Assembly (NCBI RefSeq): GCF_006363815.1
Contig: NZ_RRYT01000002.1
Coordinates: 1-64,000, forward strand
Direction of reading: 5' to 3'
Length of the DNA stretch: 64,000 bases
DNA from: Thermomonospora catenispora
Lineage (GTDB): Bacteria; Actinomycetota; Actinomycetes; Streptosporangiales; Streptosporangiaceae
Notes under the pieces: model-generated
What the model saw: the letters and a program-made list of their open reading frames with translations, nothing else
What the model was told of the DNA's origin: nothing
Database searches by the model: none
Position numbers and translations under genes: made by a program
Shown here: positions 18,965 through 28,204 of the stretch, piece by piece
Numbering within the stretch: position 1 is the first letter of the stretch
Layout of the letters: every line of letters begins with the position of its first letter

Positions 18965-19282
18965 ATGGCTGACAGAGCCCGCGATCCGGAGGCGCTGGAG
19001 AGGGAGATCGAGGCGACCCGGAGGGAACTCGCGCAGACCATCGACGCGATCGCGGACCGGGTCAACCCGCGCAACGTCGCCCAGCGCGGCGTGACCCGCC
19101 TGAAGGAGGAGGCCGGTCAGGCCGCCGCGGCCGTGGGCGCGCTGCTGCTTCCGGCGCACTCCGGGCAGGAGGGGGAGCGGGAGGAGATCGATCGCCGGAT
19201 CGTCGCGGCGGGCGTGGGCGCCGTGGTCGCGGTGACGGTGTTCCTCCTGTGGCGGCGCAGCCGCCGCCGGCGCCGCGGCTGA
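18965..19282 (+). CDS. DUF3618 membrane protein
   Basis: Protein of 105 residues. The N-terminal DUF3618 signature (ALEREIEATRRELAQTIDAIADRVNPR) forms an amphipathic helix. A soluble linker and one C-terminal transmembrane helix (about 80-97) end in an Arg-rich cytosolic tail. AAGGA precedes the ATG. Small actinobacterial proteins of this type often lie near bcp; their function is unknown, possibly stress or envelope related. Confidence 0.85.
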   Translation: MADRARDPEALEREIEATRRELAQTIDAIADRVNPRNVAQRGVTRLKEEAGQAAAAVGALLLPAHSGQEGEREEIDRRIVAAGVGAVVAVTVFLLWRRSRRRRRG

Positions 19283-19328
19283 CCCGCGGCCGGCCGACCC
19301 GGATCCCGTACCGATCCCCATCTCAGCA

Positions 19329-19360
19329 GCGCCGGTCCCGTCGCGGGGCCGGTGCTTTCT
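19329..19360 (+). terminator. Rho-independent terminator after the DUF3618 gene
   Basis: Twelve-pair stem from 19329-19340 to 19344-19355 with loop TCG, followed by TTTCT. It lies between two convergent genes. Confidence 0.75.
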
Positions 19361-19443
19361 CATGCCCCCGTCCCCCCGTCCTCGCCGCCCGCCCTCGTCG
19401 CCGGGGCCCGTGAGGGGCCTGCGGGCCCCGAGGGCCGGAGCGG

Positions 19444-20727
19444 TCAGGGCGCGAACTGGGGGAGATGGGCCCGGTGGGCGGCCAGCCCCTCCTGCAGGAT
19501 GCGTTCGGCGGTGCGCTTGCTGCGGACGAACGGGTGGGCCATCAGGGCCTGCAGGGCGACGCGGCGGTCCCCGGTGGCGGCGGCGTCGGCGGCCAGGCGC
19601 TCGTAGGCGTGGATGGCCTGGGTGAGGCCGCGGACGGGGGCGGGCAGAGGGCCCATGGTCAGCGGCACGGGCCCGTCGCGCCCGACGACGGCGGGGACCT
19701 CCACCACGGCGTCGTCGTCCAGGGAGGAGATCGCGCCGTTGTTGCTGGTGTTGACGATGACGCGGCGCCGCTCGTCGCGGTGCAGGGCGCAGATGACATC
19801 GACCGCGAACTCGCCGTGCTCGCCGCCGCCGCGCTCCCGGCCGGGGTCGGGGTCGGGTTTGGCGGCCTCGGCGGCGATGGACGCGTAGTAGGCCGGCAGC
19901 ATGGCCAGGATGTCCTGGGCCCGGGTGGTGCCCTTGGCGCGCAGCTCCTCGACCACCTCGTCGTGGAAGAAGTAGTACTTGGCGTAGGAGTTCGGCAGGA
20001 AGCCGAGCGCCTTGGCCAGCTCCGCCATCCGGGACGGATCCCGCCAGGGGGTCGCGCCGCCGTCGGGGACCTCCAGCTCGGCCAGCCGGGCGGGCAGGTC
20101 GATCGGCTCGCCGTGCAGACGGACCCGCTCGGCCCAGGTGGCGTGGTTGAGGCCGATCCAGTCCGCCTCCAGCCCGCCCGACGGCAGTCCCAGCAGCTCG
20201 GCCCACATCACGGTGTCGCCGACGTGCTGATCGCACAGCCCGATGATGCGGGTGCCGGGCCGGTGCCGCAGCACCGCGTCGGTGACGACGTTGGTCGGGT
20301 TGGTGTAGTTGACGATCCACGCTCCGGGATCGGCCAGGTCGGCGATCCGCAGCAGCACCGGCACCGAACGGCAGGCCATCAGGAACCCGCCCGGCCCGGC
20401 GGTCTCCTGCCCCACCACGCCGTGCCGCAGCGGGATCGCCTCGTCCAGATGCCGCGCCGCCATCCCGCCCGGCCGGAAGGTGGTGAACACGTACGAGGCC
20501 CCGTCCAGGGCGCTCTCCAGCCCGGTGTGCTCGGTCACGGTGAAGTCCGCGCCGCGGGCCGCGAACATGGCCCTGGCCAGCCGGGCCATCAGCGCGAGAT
20601 GGTCGGCGTCGATGTCGCAGAACGCCAGCTCCGCCCCGGACAGGTCGTCGGCGCGGTGCAGCAGCCCGCGGATCACCCCCGGCATGTAGCCGCTGCCGGC
20701 CCCCACGATGGCGATCTTCACGCTCAC
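19444..20727 (-). CDS. Glycoside hydrolase family 4, 6-phospho-beta-glucosidase-like
   Basis: NAD- and metal-dependent glycosidase of family GH4, 427 residues. It starts with a Rossmann motif (KIAIVGAGSGYMPGVIRGL). The metal/substrate loop is NYTNPTNVVTDA and GLCDQHVG supplies the conserved Cys and His. GH4 enzymes oxidise the sugar C3 before elimination. Its nearest type is 6-phospho-beta-glucosidase, but no PTS genes are nearby. The gene just upstream (nine-base gap) is a PfkB sugar kinase, so the phosphate may come from that kinase. Confidence 0.85.
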   Translation of the reverse strand: MSVKIAIVGAGSGYMPGVIRGLLHRADDLSGAELAFCDIDADHLALMARLARAMFAARGADFTVTEHTGLESALDGASYVFTTFRPGGMAARHLDEAIPLRHGVVGQETAGPGGFLMACRSVPVLLRIADLADPGAWIVNYTNPTNVVTDAVLRHRPGTRIIGLCDQHVGDTVMWAELLGLPSGGLEADWIGLNHATWAERVRLHGEPIDLPARLAELEVPDGGATPWRDPSRMAELAKALGFLPNSYAKYYFFHDEVVEELRAKGTTRAQDILAMLPAYYASIAAEAAKPDPDPGRERGGGEHGEFAVDVICALHRDERRRVIVNTSNNGAISSLDDDAVVEVPAVVGRDGPVPLTMGPLPAPVRGLTQAIHAYERLAADAAATGDRRVALQALMAHPFVRSKRTAERILQEGLAAHRAHLPQFAP

Positions 20728-20736
20728 CGGCCTCTC

Positions 20737-21831
20737 CTAGCGCAGTGTCGGCTCGGCGCGGGTCACCGATCCGAGCCCGCTGTCGGGGATGTGCGGGACG
20801 AGGAACTCATAGTCGGCCAGCACCTCGGGCGGCACCTCGGAGGTCTCCCCGAACGCGGCGATGTCCCCCCAGCAGGGCGCGCCCAGCGATCCGCTGTGGT
20901 GCCGCACCGACAGCCCGGCGCACAGGTTGGCGAACCGGAGCCGGTGCAGCAGCGGCCATCCGGCCAGCGTGCCGAACACGAACCCGGCGGCGAACACGTC
21001 CCCGGCCCCGGTGGTGTCCAGCGGCTCCACCGGCAGCGCGGGCGCCCAGGCGCGCTCCCCGGTGGTGGAGTCGACGGCGATGGCGCCTTGGGCGCCCTGC
21101 TTGACCACCACCACCGGAACGCGCGGCGCCAGCCTCTCCAGCGCGTCGACGGGCCGCCGGGTGCGGGTGTAGGCCATCGCCTCGACCGCGTTCGGCAGGA
21201 ACACGTCGACCTCGGCAAGCCGGTCCAGCACGTCGGTGGACCAGGTCTCGGTGGGGTCCCAGCCCACGTCGGCGAACACCAGCGTCCCGGCCCGGCGCAT
21301 CTCCGCCGCCCACGCCGGGACCGGCCGGTCGATGCCGATGAAGCAGGTGGCGGCGCGCGGCGGGACGGTGACCAGCTCGTCGATGCCGGGCATGGGCCGG
21401 GCGTAGGTGACCATGCTGCGGTCGGAGTCGTAGGCCAGCGACACCGTGACCGGGGTGGGCCAGCCGGCCGGCCGGTGCGACCAGGTGAGGTCGACGCCCT
21501 CCTGCTCCGAGAGGGTCCGCCACAGGTAGGCGCCGAACATGTCGTCGCCGATCGCGGTGGCCAGCCCGGTGCGCAGCCCGAGCCGGCTCATCGCCACCGC
21601 GATGTTGGCGATGCCGCCGGGGGCCGAGCCGAGCCCGTCGCTGACCAGCTCGGTGCCGGGGGGCGGCAGGCCGGGCAGCCCCGTGAAGATCATGTCCATG
21701 AACACCCGGCCGGCCAGGAAGACGTCCAGCTCCTCGCCGCCGAAGGCCGGTCGCCGCCCGGCGGGGTCCTGCCCGGCGCAGGGGCCGTCGAACGACGCCG
21801 CCCGCGGTGCCGTCGAGTTCGGTGCGCCCAT
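20737..21831 (-). CDS. PfkB-family carbohydrate kinase
   Basis: Ribokinase-fold sugar kinase of 364 residues. The N-terminal glycine-rich GGIANIAVAMSRLG and the C-terminal PfkB signature DTTGAGDVFAAGF (catalytic Asp, anion hole) are both present. A GGGAGG ribosome site precedes the ATG. It is first in a two-gene operon with the GH4 enzyme nine bases downstream, which suggests joint handling of a glycoside. The sugar specificity cannot be read from the sequence. Confidence 0.85.
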   Translation of the reverse strand: MGAPNSTAPRAASFDGPCAGQDPAGRRPAFGGEELDVFLAGRVFMDMIFTGLPGLPPPGTELVSDGLGSAPGGIANIAVAMSRLGLRTGLATAIGDDMFGAYLWRTLSEQEGVDLTWSHRPAGWPTPVTVSLAYDSDRSMVTYARPMPGIDELVTVPPRAATCFIGIDRPVPAWAAEMRRAGTLVFADVGWDPTETWSTDVLDRLAEVDVFLPNAVEAMAYTRTRRPVDALERLAPRVPVVVVKQGAQGAIAVDSTTGERAWAPALPVEPLDTTGAGDVFAAGFVFGTLAGWPLLHRLRFANLCAGLSVRHHSGSLGAPCWGDIAAFGETSEVPPEVLADYEFLVPHIPDSGLGSVTRAEPTLR

Positions 21832-21916
21832 CGGAACCTCCCGTCCGAGGCACTCCGACCCCGGGTCGCGATTCCGGCCGATCCACCGACCATACTCGGC
21901 GGACGCGCGGGAATCG

Positions 21917-22618
21917 TCAGTCGAACGAAGGCATGCTGACGGTGAACTTGGCCTCTACGGCGGCGCTGACCGTCTGCGTCTGCGGCTCCAGGTCCAGCGG
22001 GGCGGGCTCCGCGGCGGCGCCCACCGCCTCGTAGGCCGCCATCGGCACCGCCCGCGGCACCTCGACGCCGCGCGATCCCAGCCCCTCGTCGGCCAGCTCC
22101 ACCAGCCCGGTCAGCTCGCAGCCCAGCGCCTCGGCGTAACCGCGGGCCCGGCGCACCGCCTGGTGCACGGCCCGCCGGGCCGCCTCGGCGTAGACCTCGC
22201 TGTCGTGGCGCAGCGCCCAGTACGGGCCGTCCACCCGGGTGCGCTCCAGGCCGCCCAGCCGGGTGACCAGCTCCCCGAGGATCGACAGGTCCTGCACCGT
22301 CACCTTGATCCACACGGCGCCCCGGTAGTGGTGGACGTCGCCCTCGCGGCGCCCGGACCTGAGCACCGGGGTGATGGTGAGCGCGCCGGTCTCCAGCTTC
22401 TCGATCGCGTCCCCGTAGGAGCGGATCAGCTCCAGGCAGCGGCGGTTGCCCGCGGTGAGCCGGTCGAGGGCCTTGCGGCGGTCGTCGTCCTTGGAGTGGA
22501 CGTGGACCGACAGATGGGCGATCTCCGGGTCGGCCTCCAGGACCGCCTCCCCCCGGACGCTGATGACGGGCGGCGGGACGGACTGTCGGACGGGCTGTCG
22601 GACGGGCTGTCGGGTCAT
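21917..22618 (-). CDS. SIMPL domain (DUF541) protein
   Basis: Protein of 233 residues with a SIMPL/DUF541 domain: ISVRGEAVLEADPEIAHLSVHV at the start and a repeated alpha/beta layout ending in PLDLEPQTQTVSAAVEAKFTV. Family members are mostly envelope-associated oligomers of unclear role. No signal peptide is visible here. The N-terminus is an unusual short QPVRQPVRQSV repeat encoded by a 12-bp DNA repeat. A TAGATT box six bases upstream of the ATG indicates a leaderless start. Confidence 0.8.
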   Translation of the reverse strand: MTRQPVRQPVRQSVPPPVISVRGEAVLEADPEIAHLSVHVHSKDDDRRKALDRLTAGNRRCLELIRSYGDAIEKLETGALTITPVLRSGRREGDVHHYRGAVWIKVTVQDLSILGELVTRLGGLERTRVDGPYWALRHDSEVYAEAARRAVHQAVRRARGYAEALGCELTGLVELADEGLGSRGVEVPRAVPMAAYEAVGAAAEPAPLDLEPQTQTVSAAVEAKFTVSMPSFD

Positions 22619-22624
22619 GTCCCC

Positions 22625-22630
22625 AATCTA
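22625..22630 (-). promoter_or_regulatory. -10 box of a leaderless promoter for the SIMPL gene
   Basis: TAGATT on the minus strand ends six bases before ATG 22618. Confidence 0.5.
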
Positions 22631-22638
22631 GGGACCGT

Positions 22639-23832
22639 TCACAGGAAGGTGCGGCCCTCTCCGCGATAGGTCGGCACCGTCCTCACCACCGCGTCCCCCT
22701 CCACCAGGTGCAGCACGTCGAAGCGTTCGCACAGCTCGCCCGCCTTGGTGTGGCGGAACCAGACGCGGTCCCCGATGGACAGCTCGTCGGCCGCGGCCCC
22801 CAGCAACGGGGTCTGCACCTCGCCCGCGCCCTCGTTGGGGTCGTACGACAGCCCTGTCGGCAGGTACGGCTGGGGCAGCCGGAGCCGGTCGGCGGGACCG
22901 GAGGCCAGATAGCCGCCGCCCAGGCAGGTCACCACACCGGGTCCGGGGCGCCGCACCACCGGGAGGGCGAAGAGCGCGGCGGGCCGACCGGTGAAGTTGC
23001 TGTAGTGGTCGAACAGATGCGGCTGGTAGAGCCCGGAGCCCGCGGCGACCTCGGTGACCGCGCGTTCGGCGGCGGTCTTCTCCACGCTGCCGGTGCCGCC
23101 GCCGTTGACGAACTCCAGGTCCGGCGCCACCTCACGGACCGCCCGCACGACGGCGGCGCGGCGGCGGGCCAGCTCCAGCCGGGAGCGGGCCTGCATCGCC
23201 TTGATCGCCGCGCCGCGGAGGGGGTTGCCCGGCGGCTCGTCGCCCACTCCGGCGATCTGCGCCTCGTACGCCATCAGCCCGACCAGCCGCACCGCGGGGC
23301 ATCGGACGATGCGGGCGGCGAACGCGGCGGCCTGTCGGGGATCGTGGATGGGGGAGCGGCGCGCCCCGATCCGGATCCGGCCGCCCAGCAGCCGGTAGCC
23401 GGCGTCGATGTCCATGCACACCCGGATCGGGCCGCCGGCGTCGCCGGCGGCGCGTTCGATCATCGCCAGGTGCTCGGGGGAGTCGATCATCACGGTGACG
23501 ACGTTCCGCGCGTGCTCGTCGGCCGCCAGCCGGGCCAGCGCGGCCTCGTCGGCGGTGGGGTAGGCGACCAGGATGTCCTCGCTCATCCGCTCGTCGGCCA
23601 GCCACAGCGCCTCGGGCAGCGTGAACGCCATGATCCCGGCGAAGCCGTCCATGGCCAGCACCTCGGCCAGCAGCGCCCGGCACCGCACCGACTTGCTGGC
23701 CACCCGGATCGGCTTGCCCGCCGCCCTGCGGACCAGGTCGGCGGCGTTGGCGCGGAACGCCTCAAGGTCGACGATCGCCAGCGGGGCGGGCAACGCGGCG
23801 GTGGCGGTGTCGTACCGCTTGCGGAGGTTCAT
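22639..23832 (-). CDS. Alanine racemase N-domain protein, D-threonine aldolase/amino acid deaminase-like
   Basis: PLP enzyme of fold type III, 397 residues from ATG 23832. An alternative ATG at 23865 adds 11 residues. The N-terminal barrel has PLAIVDLEAFRANAADLVRRA and RVASKSVRC, where the Lys should carry PLP. The C-terminal beta domain (DRVWFRHTKAGELCERF) matches amino acid deaminase/aldolase proteins related to D-threonine aldolase. A TAGAAT box (23879-23884) predicts transcription starting near 23872, leaving too little room for a ribosome site before ATG 23865. This favours the shorter form. The substrate is unknown. Confidence 0.8.
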   Translation of the reverse strand: MNLRKRYDTATAALPAPLAIVDLEAFRANAADLVRRAAGKPIRVASKSVRCRALLAEVLAMDGFAGIMAFTLPEALWLADERMSEDILVAYPTADEAALARLAADEHARNVVTVMIDSPEHLAMIERAAGDAGGPIRVCMDIDAGYRLLGGRIRIGARRSPIHDPRQAAAFAARIVRCPAVRLVGLMAYEAQIAGVGDEPPGNPLRGAAIKAMQARSRLELARRRAAVVRAVREVAPDLEFVNGGGTGSVEKTAAERAVTEVAAGSGLYQPHLFDHYSNFTGRPAALFALPVVRRPGPGVVTCLGGGYLASGPADRLRLPQPYLPTGLSYDPNEGAGEVQTPLLGAAADELSIGDRVWFRHTKAGELCERFDVLHLVEGDAVVRTVPTYRGEGRTFL

Positions 23833-23881
23833 GGGGTCATCCTGCCGGAGCGACGCAGCAAACATGAGAAGTCCTCACATT

Positions 23882-24823
23882 CTAGTCCCGGCGCGGATGA
23901 TCCTTGAAAAACGTCCACAGAGTGCGATGCGCCCCCGTCGGCCAGGCGTGGCCGTCGCCCTCGATCCGGCACAGCGCCACCTCGGTCCCCGACCGGCCCC
24001 GCCCGGTGGAACGGCAGTCCGGGCCGCCGTCGACCCTGAAGACGCGGCCGAGCGGGGGGAGGCCGTTCTTCTCGCGCCAGTAGTCGACGGCGTGGGAGAC
24101 CGGCGGGAAGGGGCGCGGGTCGTTCCAGTCGATCCGCCCGCCCCCCTCATAAGGCACCGAGCCGTCGCGGGTGCCGTGCATGATCAGCACCGAGGTCGGC
24201 GCCGGATCGCAGCGCGGCATCGCCATCGCCGCCGCCACCACCCCGATCGCGGCGAAGGTCCCGGGCGCCTCGCACGCCAGCCGGTAGGCGAGGCCGCCCC
24301 CGTTGGAGAACCCCGCCGCGAACACCCGGTCGGGGTCGGCCAGCCCGGCGTCGACGAGGCGCCTGACGAGCGCGGTGACGAATCCGACGTCGTCGATCCC
24401 GGCGAGCTTGGCCGGGCCGCAGCAGAACCCGGCGTTCCAGCTCATCAGCCAGCCCTCGGGATAGGCCACCAGGACGCCCTCGCGGTCGGCCGTCTCGTCG
24501 AAGCCGCTGATCCGCTCCATGCGCCCGGCGTCGGCCGCCCCGCCGTGCAGGGCGACGAGGAGGGGCAACGGCGCGGCGGGCCGGCCGTCGCGCCATCGCC
24601 GCTCGGCGAGCTGCGGCGGGACCCGCAGCCGGTACTCCCGGGCGGCGACGCCGCCGGTGTCCGCCTTCAGCGTGTGGGTGCCCGGGGCGGTGGGCACGCC
24701 CGCGACCCGGGCGGGGGGACGCCCGCGCTCGGTCCCGCCGTCGGACCGGTCCGGCGCGTCGCCGGCGGAGCACGCGGCCAGCAGAAGCGCCAGAACCGGT
24801 GCCAAGGGCGCGAACCGTTGCAT
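23882..24823 (-). CDS. Lipoprotein esterase, PHB depolymerase/feruloyl esterase (LpqC-like)
   Basis: Secreted alpha/beta-hydrolase of the polyhydroxybutyrate depolymerase/LpqC type, 313 residues. The signal peptide ends in LLLAACS, a lipobox, so it is probably membrane-anchored. The nucleophile is in AAGFSNGGG; LLVALHGG gives the oxyanion region; ILIMHGTRDGSVPY should contain the acid and GDGHAWPT the catalytic His. The ATG at 24823 is preferred over one three codons upstream because a TAAATT box lies seven bases before it. Its natural substrate is unknown. Confidence 0.85.
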   Translation of the reverse strand: MQRFAPLAPVLALLLAACSAGDAPDRSDGGTERGRPPARVAGVPTAPGTHTLKADTGGVAAREYRLRVPPQLAERRWRDGRPAAPLPLLVALHGGAADAGRMERISGFDETADREGVLVAYPEGWLMSWNAGFCCGPAKLAGIDDVGFVTALVRRLVDAGLADPDRVFAAGFSNGGGLAYRLACEAPGTFAAIGVVAAAMAMPRCDPAPTSVLIMHGTRDGSVPYEGGGRIDWNDPRPFPPVSHAVDYWREKNGLPPLGRVFRVDGGPDCRSTGRGRSGTEVALCRIEGDGHAWPTGAHRTLWTFFKDHPRRD

Positions 24824-24830
24824 ACAGGGC

Positions 24831-24836
24831 AATTTA
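24831..24836 (-). promoter_or_regulatory. -10 box of a leaderless promoter for the lipoprotein esterase
   Basis: TAAATT on the minus strand ends seven bases before ATG 24823 and overlaps the alternative upstream ATG region. Confidence 0.5.
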
Positions 24837-25031
24837 ACCTCCGGGTGAACGATCTCGCTCCGCCCGGCACCGGGGAAGAGGCGCCGAGGACCGGCTCCCC
24901 GGAGACCGCTTCCGGACGGTGCTCCCGGACGTCGTGCCCGGACGGCGCGCCTGGCTATCGTGGACGGCGGCGCCGCGGAGCGAAGGCGGCGCCTCGAGTG
25001 GACCCCGGTGAGAACGTCAGAAGGCCCTGCC

Positions 25032-25886
25032 GTGACTTCGAGCTCCTACATCCTGACCCTCTCGTGCCCGGACCGGCCCGGCATCGTCGCCGCCGTCTCC
25101 GGGCTGCTGGCCGAGCGCGAGTGCAACATCCTGGAGAGCCAGCAGTACGGCGACGTCGACACCGGACGGTTCTTCATGCGAGTGCAGTTCAGCGCGCCGG
25201 AGGGGGTCACGGCGGACGAGCTGCGGGCCGCTCTGGACGCCCGGGCGGAGCGCTTCGCGCTGGACTGGCGGCTGTATGAGCCCGGCAGCCGCACCCGTGT
25301 GCTGATCATGGTGTCCAAGGCCGGGCACTGCCTGAACGACCTGCTGTACCGGACCCGCTCCGGGCTGCTGGACATCGACATCGTGGCGGTCGCCTCCAAC
25401 CACCCGGACCTGCGCCCGCTGACCCAGTCGTACGGCATCGACTACCACCACCTGCCGATCGGCCCGGGCGGCAAGGCCGCGCAGGAGGCCGAGGTCCTGG
25501 CGCTGGTGGAGCGCTACCGGGTGGATCTGGTGGTGCTGGCCCGCTACATGCAGGTGCTCTCGGACGAGTTCTGCAACCGCCTGCCGGGGCGGATCATCAA
25601 CATCCACCACTCGTTCCTGCCCAGCTTCAAGGGCGCCCGGCCCTACCACCAGGCCCACGCCCGGGGGGTCAAGCTGATCGGCGCCACCGCGCACTATGTG
25701 ACGCCCGACCTCGACGAGGGGCCGATCATCGAGCAGGAGGTCGCGCGGGTCGACCACACCCACAGTCCGGCGGATCTCATGGCGGTGGGGCGGGACATGG
25801 AGTGCCTGGCGCTGGCCCGCGCCGTCCGCTGGCACAGCGAGCACCGGATCCTGCTGGACGGCGACAAGACGATCGTCTTCCGCTGA
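25032..25886 (+). CDS. purU: Formyltetrahydrofolate deformylase
   Basis: Hydrolyses 10-formyl-tetrahydrofolate to formate and tetrahydrofolate, balancing one-carbon pools. It is 284 residues from GTG 25032. The N-terminal ACT domain (YILTLSCPDRPGIVAAVSGLL) is followed by the formyltransferase domain with NIHHSFLPSFKGARPYHQA, which holds the conserved Asn-His, and GATAHYVTPDLDEGPIIEQ, which holds the catalytic Asp. The gene stands alone but fits the glycine/serine one-carbon genes found a few kilobases downstream. Confidence 0.95.
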   Translation: MTSSSYILTLSCPDRPGIVAAVSGLLAERECNILESQQYGDVDTGRFFMRVQFSAPEGVTADELRAALDARAERFALDWRLYEPGSRTRVLIMVSKAGHCLNDLLYRTRSGLLDIDIVAVASNHPDLRPLTQSYGIDYHHLPIGPGGKAAQEAEVLALVERYRVDLVVLARYMQVLSDEFCNRLPGRIINIHHSFLPSFKGARPYHQAHARGVKLIGATAHYVTPDLDEGPIIEQEVARVDHTHSPADLMAVGRDMECLALARAVRWHSEHRILLDGDKTIVFR

Positions 25887-26029
25887 TCGGGAGGGCTCCT
25901 CGGGCGCCGAAACGCTCGAGCATTTCGCCCATATGTGCCCGGTGTGCCCTAGAAAAATGTATTAGGCTCCGTTTTTCGGTCGCTCCGGAATGATCTGAAG
26001 ATTCGGTGCATGATTTCCGGCAGCCGGGT

Positions 26030-26035
26030 TATATA
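26030..26035 (+). promoter_or_regulatory. -10 box for the small charged protein gene
   Basis: TATATA in an AT-richer patch (25915-26060), about 42 bases before GTG 26077. It is the most AT-rich promoter-like site in this part of the window. Confidence 0.5.
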
Positions 26036-26076
26036 CGGGGCGCAAGGCCACGCCGTACACAATGGGGGGAATTGTC

Positions 26077-26253
26077 GTGGCTAACAGCAATAAGATGCAG
26101 CGGGCCAAGGCGTCGGCCAAGGGCGCCCAGGAGTACGACGAGCTCCGGTCCGACCAGCGGGCCGACCGCGCCGGCCAGTCCATGGACCAGGCGGAGGACG
26201 CGCTGCGCGGCAAGGCGCAGCGGGCGCGGGACAAGGCGCGCAAGGCGCGGTAA
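26077..26253 (+). CDS. Small highly charged protein, 58 residues
   Basis: Not recognised as a named family. Start GTG 26077 has GGGGGA six bases upstream; an in-frame ATG at 26062 would add five residues. The peptide is almost entirely polar and helical, rich in Ala, Lys, Arg, Asp and Gln, with a C-terminal KAQRARDKARKAR basic tail. It has no membrane segment or cysteine. A good -10 box and ribosome site, and codon use like its neighbours, support it as real. It may bind nucleic acid or act as a stress protein; neither is shown. Confidence 0.6.
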   Translation: MANSNKMQRAKASAKGAQEYDELRSDQRADRAGQSMDQAEDALRGKAQRARDKARKAR

Positions 26254-26646
26254 TCCGGCCTGCGAACGGCGGGGTCGGCGGTGTGACAGGGCGCCGCCGG
26301 CCCCGTCCGGCGTCGCCGGACCGGGCCGTCGGAACGGTTTTTCCCGGCGATCTCTTTCCCGGAGATCGGATTTCTCTCCGCCGCCGGCCACCGCTTCGTG
26401 CGGCCGGTCGTGCGGGCGCACGGACGATCCACCGCGTGCGGCGCATTCGTCGTCATCGATGAACGGCCGTGACGCGGCGACGGCGCGGCCGTGGCCGCGC
26501 CGCGGGAGCGGGCGCGCGGCCGGGGGCGTCGGCCCGTCCCCTCCGCGGAGCGGGCCCCGCCCGCCGCAGCCGCCCCCCGGCGGGCCGGAGCCGGCCGATA
26601 GCCTTGCGTCCGGACGGATTCCCCGAGGCGGGAGGGGACGACGCGG
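26254..26646. other. Intergenic region with the promoter of the laccase-domain gene
   Basis: About 390 bases with no supported gene. A TAGCCT box (26599-26604) lies 42 bases before ATG 26647, and GGGAGGGG is well placed as the ribosome site. The rest is GC-rich with short inverted repeats (for example CCGGCGTCGCCGG) that have no T tract. Confidence 0.5.
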
Positions 26647-27360
26647 ATGCGATTGGCCGGACGGGCGCAGGTGGCCATCACGGACCGTTCGGGCGGGGTG
26701 AGCGCCCCGCCGTTCGACGAGCGCAACCTCGGCGGCGCGGTCGGCGACGACCCGGAGGCGGTCCGTCGCAACCGTGAGCTGACCGCCCGGGAACTGGGCC
26801 TGGACCCCTCCCGCGTGGTCTACATGCGACAGGTGCACGGCGCCGAGGTCCGGTACGTGACCGAGCCGTTCGGCGACGACCCTCCGGGGGTCGACGCGAT
26901 CTTCACCGACCGGCCGGGGCTGGGGCTGGCCGTGCTGGTGGCCGACTGCGCCCCGGTGCTGGTGGCCGACCCCGACGCCGGATGCGTGGGCGCCGCCCAC
27001 TCCGGGCGGGCGGGCACCGCCGCGGGCGTGGTCCCGGCGCTGGTGGCGGCGATGACCGAGCGCGGCGCGGACCCCGCCCGGATGACCGCGCTGATCGGCC
27101 CGTGCGCCTGCGGGGCCTGCTACGAGGTGTCCGCCCAGGTCCGCGACGAGGTGGCCGCGCTGGTCCCCGAGACCCGCGCCGTCACCCGGCGGGGCACCCC
27201 GGCGCTGGACATCCGGGCCGGAGTGGAGGCCCAGCTCAAGCGGGCGGGCGTCGCCGACATCCGGCACGACGACCGCTGCACCCTGGAGTCGCCGGAGCTG
27301 TACTCCTACCGACGTTCGAACCGCACCGGACGGTTCGCCGGGTACATCTGGCTGAGCTGA
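26647..27360 (+). CDS. pgeF: Peptidoglycan editing factor / laccase-domain protein (PgeF, YfiH)
   Basis: Multicopper-oxidoreductase-like YfiH family protein of 237 residues. Members act as purine nucleoside phosphorylases or clear mis-incorporated muropeptides. The family metal ligands are seen in [28 protein letters not shown] (His) and [11 protein letters not shown] (Cys). It is normally found next to ftsZ in actinobacteria; here it stands alone, which may mean it is a second copy or has been relocated. The biochemical activity cannot be decided from sequence. Confidence 0.88.
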   Translation: MRLAGRAQVAITDRSGGVSAPPFDERNLGGAVGDDPEAVRRNRELTARELGLDPSRVVYMRQVHGAEVRYVTEPFGDDPPGVDAIFTDRPGLGLAVLVADCAPVLVADPDAGCVGAAHSGRAGTAAGVVPALVAAMTERGADPARMTALIGPCACGACYEVSAQVRDEVAALVPETRAVTRRGTPALDIRAGVEAQLKRAGVADIRHDDRCTLESPELYSYRRSNRTGRFAGYIWLS

Positions 27361-27400
27361 GGGGTTGCATCACGAAATTCGGGCATGGCAGCCTCACCCC

Positions 27401-28204
27401 ATGAGAGACGACATGGCCCGGGTGGTGGCCGCCTACGAGCAGACCATGCGGTCGACGATCGCGCTCGCCCAGGACTTCACCGACGCCGACTACGGTCTGC
27501 CGACCGATCTGCCGGGATGGACGGTCAAGGACGTCCTCTCCCACCTGATCGGCATCGAGCGGGCCCTGCTCGGCGACCCCGCGCCGCAGCACACCCTGCC
27601 GGACGACCTGCCGCACATCCGCAACGACTTCGGCCGCATGCTCGAGGTCGACGTGGACGTGCGCCGTCCGGTGCCCGGCCCCAAGGTCCTCGCCGAGCTC
27701 GTCGAGACCCTCGACCGCCGGCTGGCCCGGCTCCCCGGCATCGACCCCGACCAGGAGATCACCGCCCCCACCGGCAAGAAGGTCCCCTATGTGGAGTTCA
27801 TGACCTTCCGCGCCTTCGACTGCTACGTGCACGAGCAGGACATCCGGCGCGCCGTGGGCCGCCCCGGCAACCTCGACGCCCCCGCCGCCGAGTACACCCG
27901 CTACCGCCTCGGCTTCGGCCTGCCGTACGTGGTGGGCAAGAAGGTCGCCGCCGAGCCCGGCCAGACCGTCCGGTTCGAGGTCACCGGGCCCGTCGCGTTC
28001 ACCCGGTGCATCGCCGTCGGCGACGACCGCCGCGCCCGCGACACCGAGCCCGTCGAGACCCCCACCGTGACCCTGACCATGGAGTGGGAGACCTACCTGC
28101 TCCTGGCCACCGGGCGCCGCACCCCCGACACCGTCCCCGTCGCCGTCGCCGGCGACCGGGAGCTGGGCGCGAAGGTCCTGGCCAACCTGAACACCACCCC
28201 CTGA
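27401..28204 (+). CDS. Maleylpyruvate isomerase-family mycothiol-dependent protein
   Basis: Protein of 267 residues with an MDMPI N-terminal DinB-like four-helix domain ([21 protein letters not shown], with the metal-binding His) and a C-terminal SCP2-like domain ([19 protein letters not shown]). Family members use mycothiol as a cofactor, which fits an actinobacterium. The substrate is unknown; maleylpyruvate isomerase is only the founding member. TTGCAT and CAGCCT (18 apart, the latter six bases before ATG 27401) look like a weak promoter with little or no leader. Confidence 0.8.
   Translation: MRDDMARVVAAYEQTMRSTIALAQDFTDADYGLPTDLPGWTVKDVLSHLIGIERALLGDPAPQHTLPDDLPHIRNDFGRMLEVDVDVRRPVPGPKVLAELVETLDRRLARLPGIDPDQEITAPTGKKVPYVEFMTFRAFDCYVHEQDIRRAVGRPGNLDAPAAEYTRYRLGFGLPYVVGKKVAAEPGQTVRFEVTGPVAFTRCIAVGDDRRARDTEPVETPTVTLTMEWETYLLLATGRRTPDTVPVAVAGDRELGAKVLANLNTTP

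Noticed and set aside
19465-21939. Plus-strand ORF of 824 codons across the GH4 and PfkB genes
   Set aside because: Shadow of the two minus-strand genes, which have intact family motifs. The product is low-complexity.
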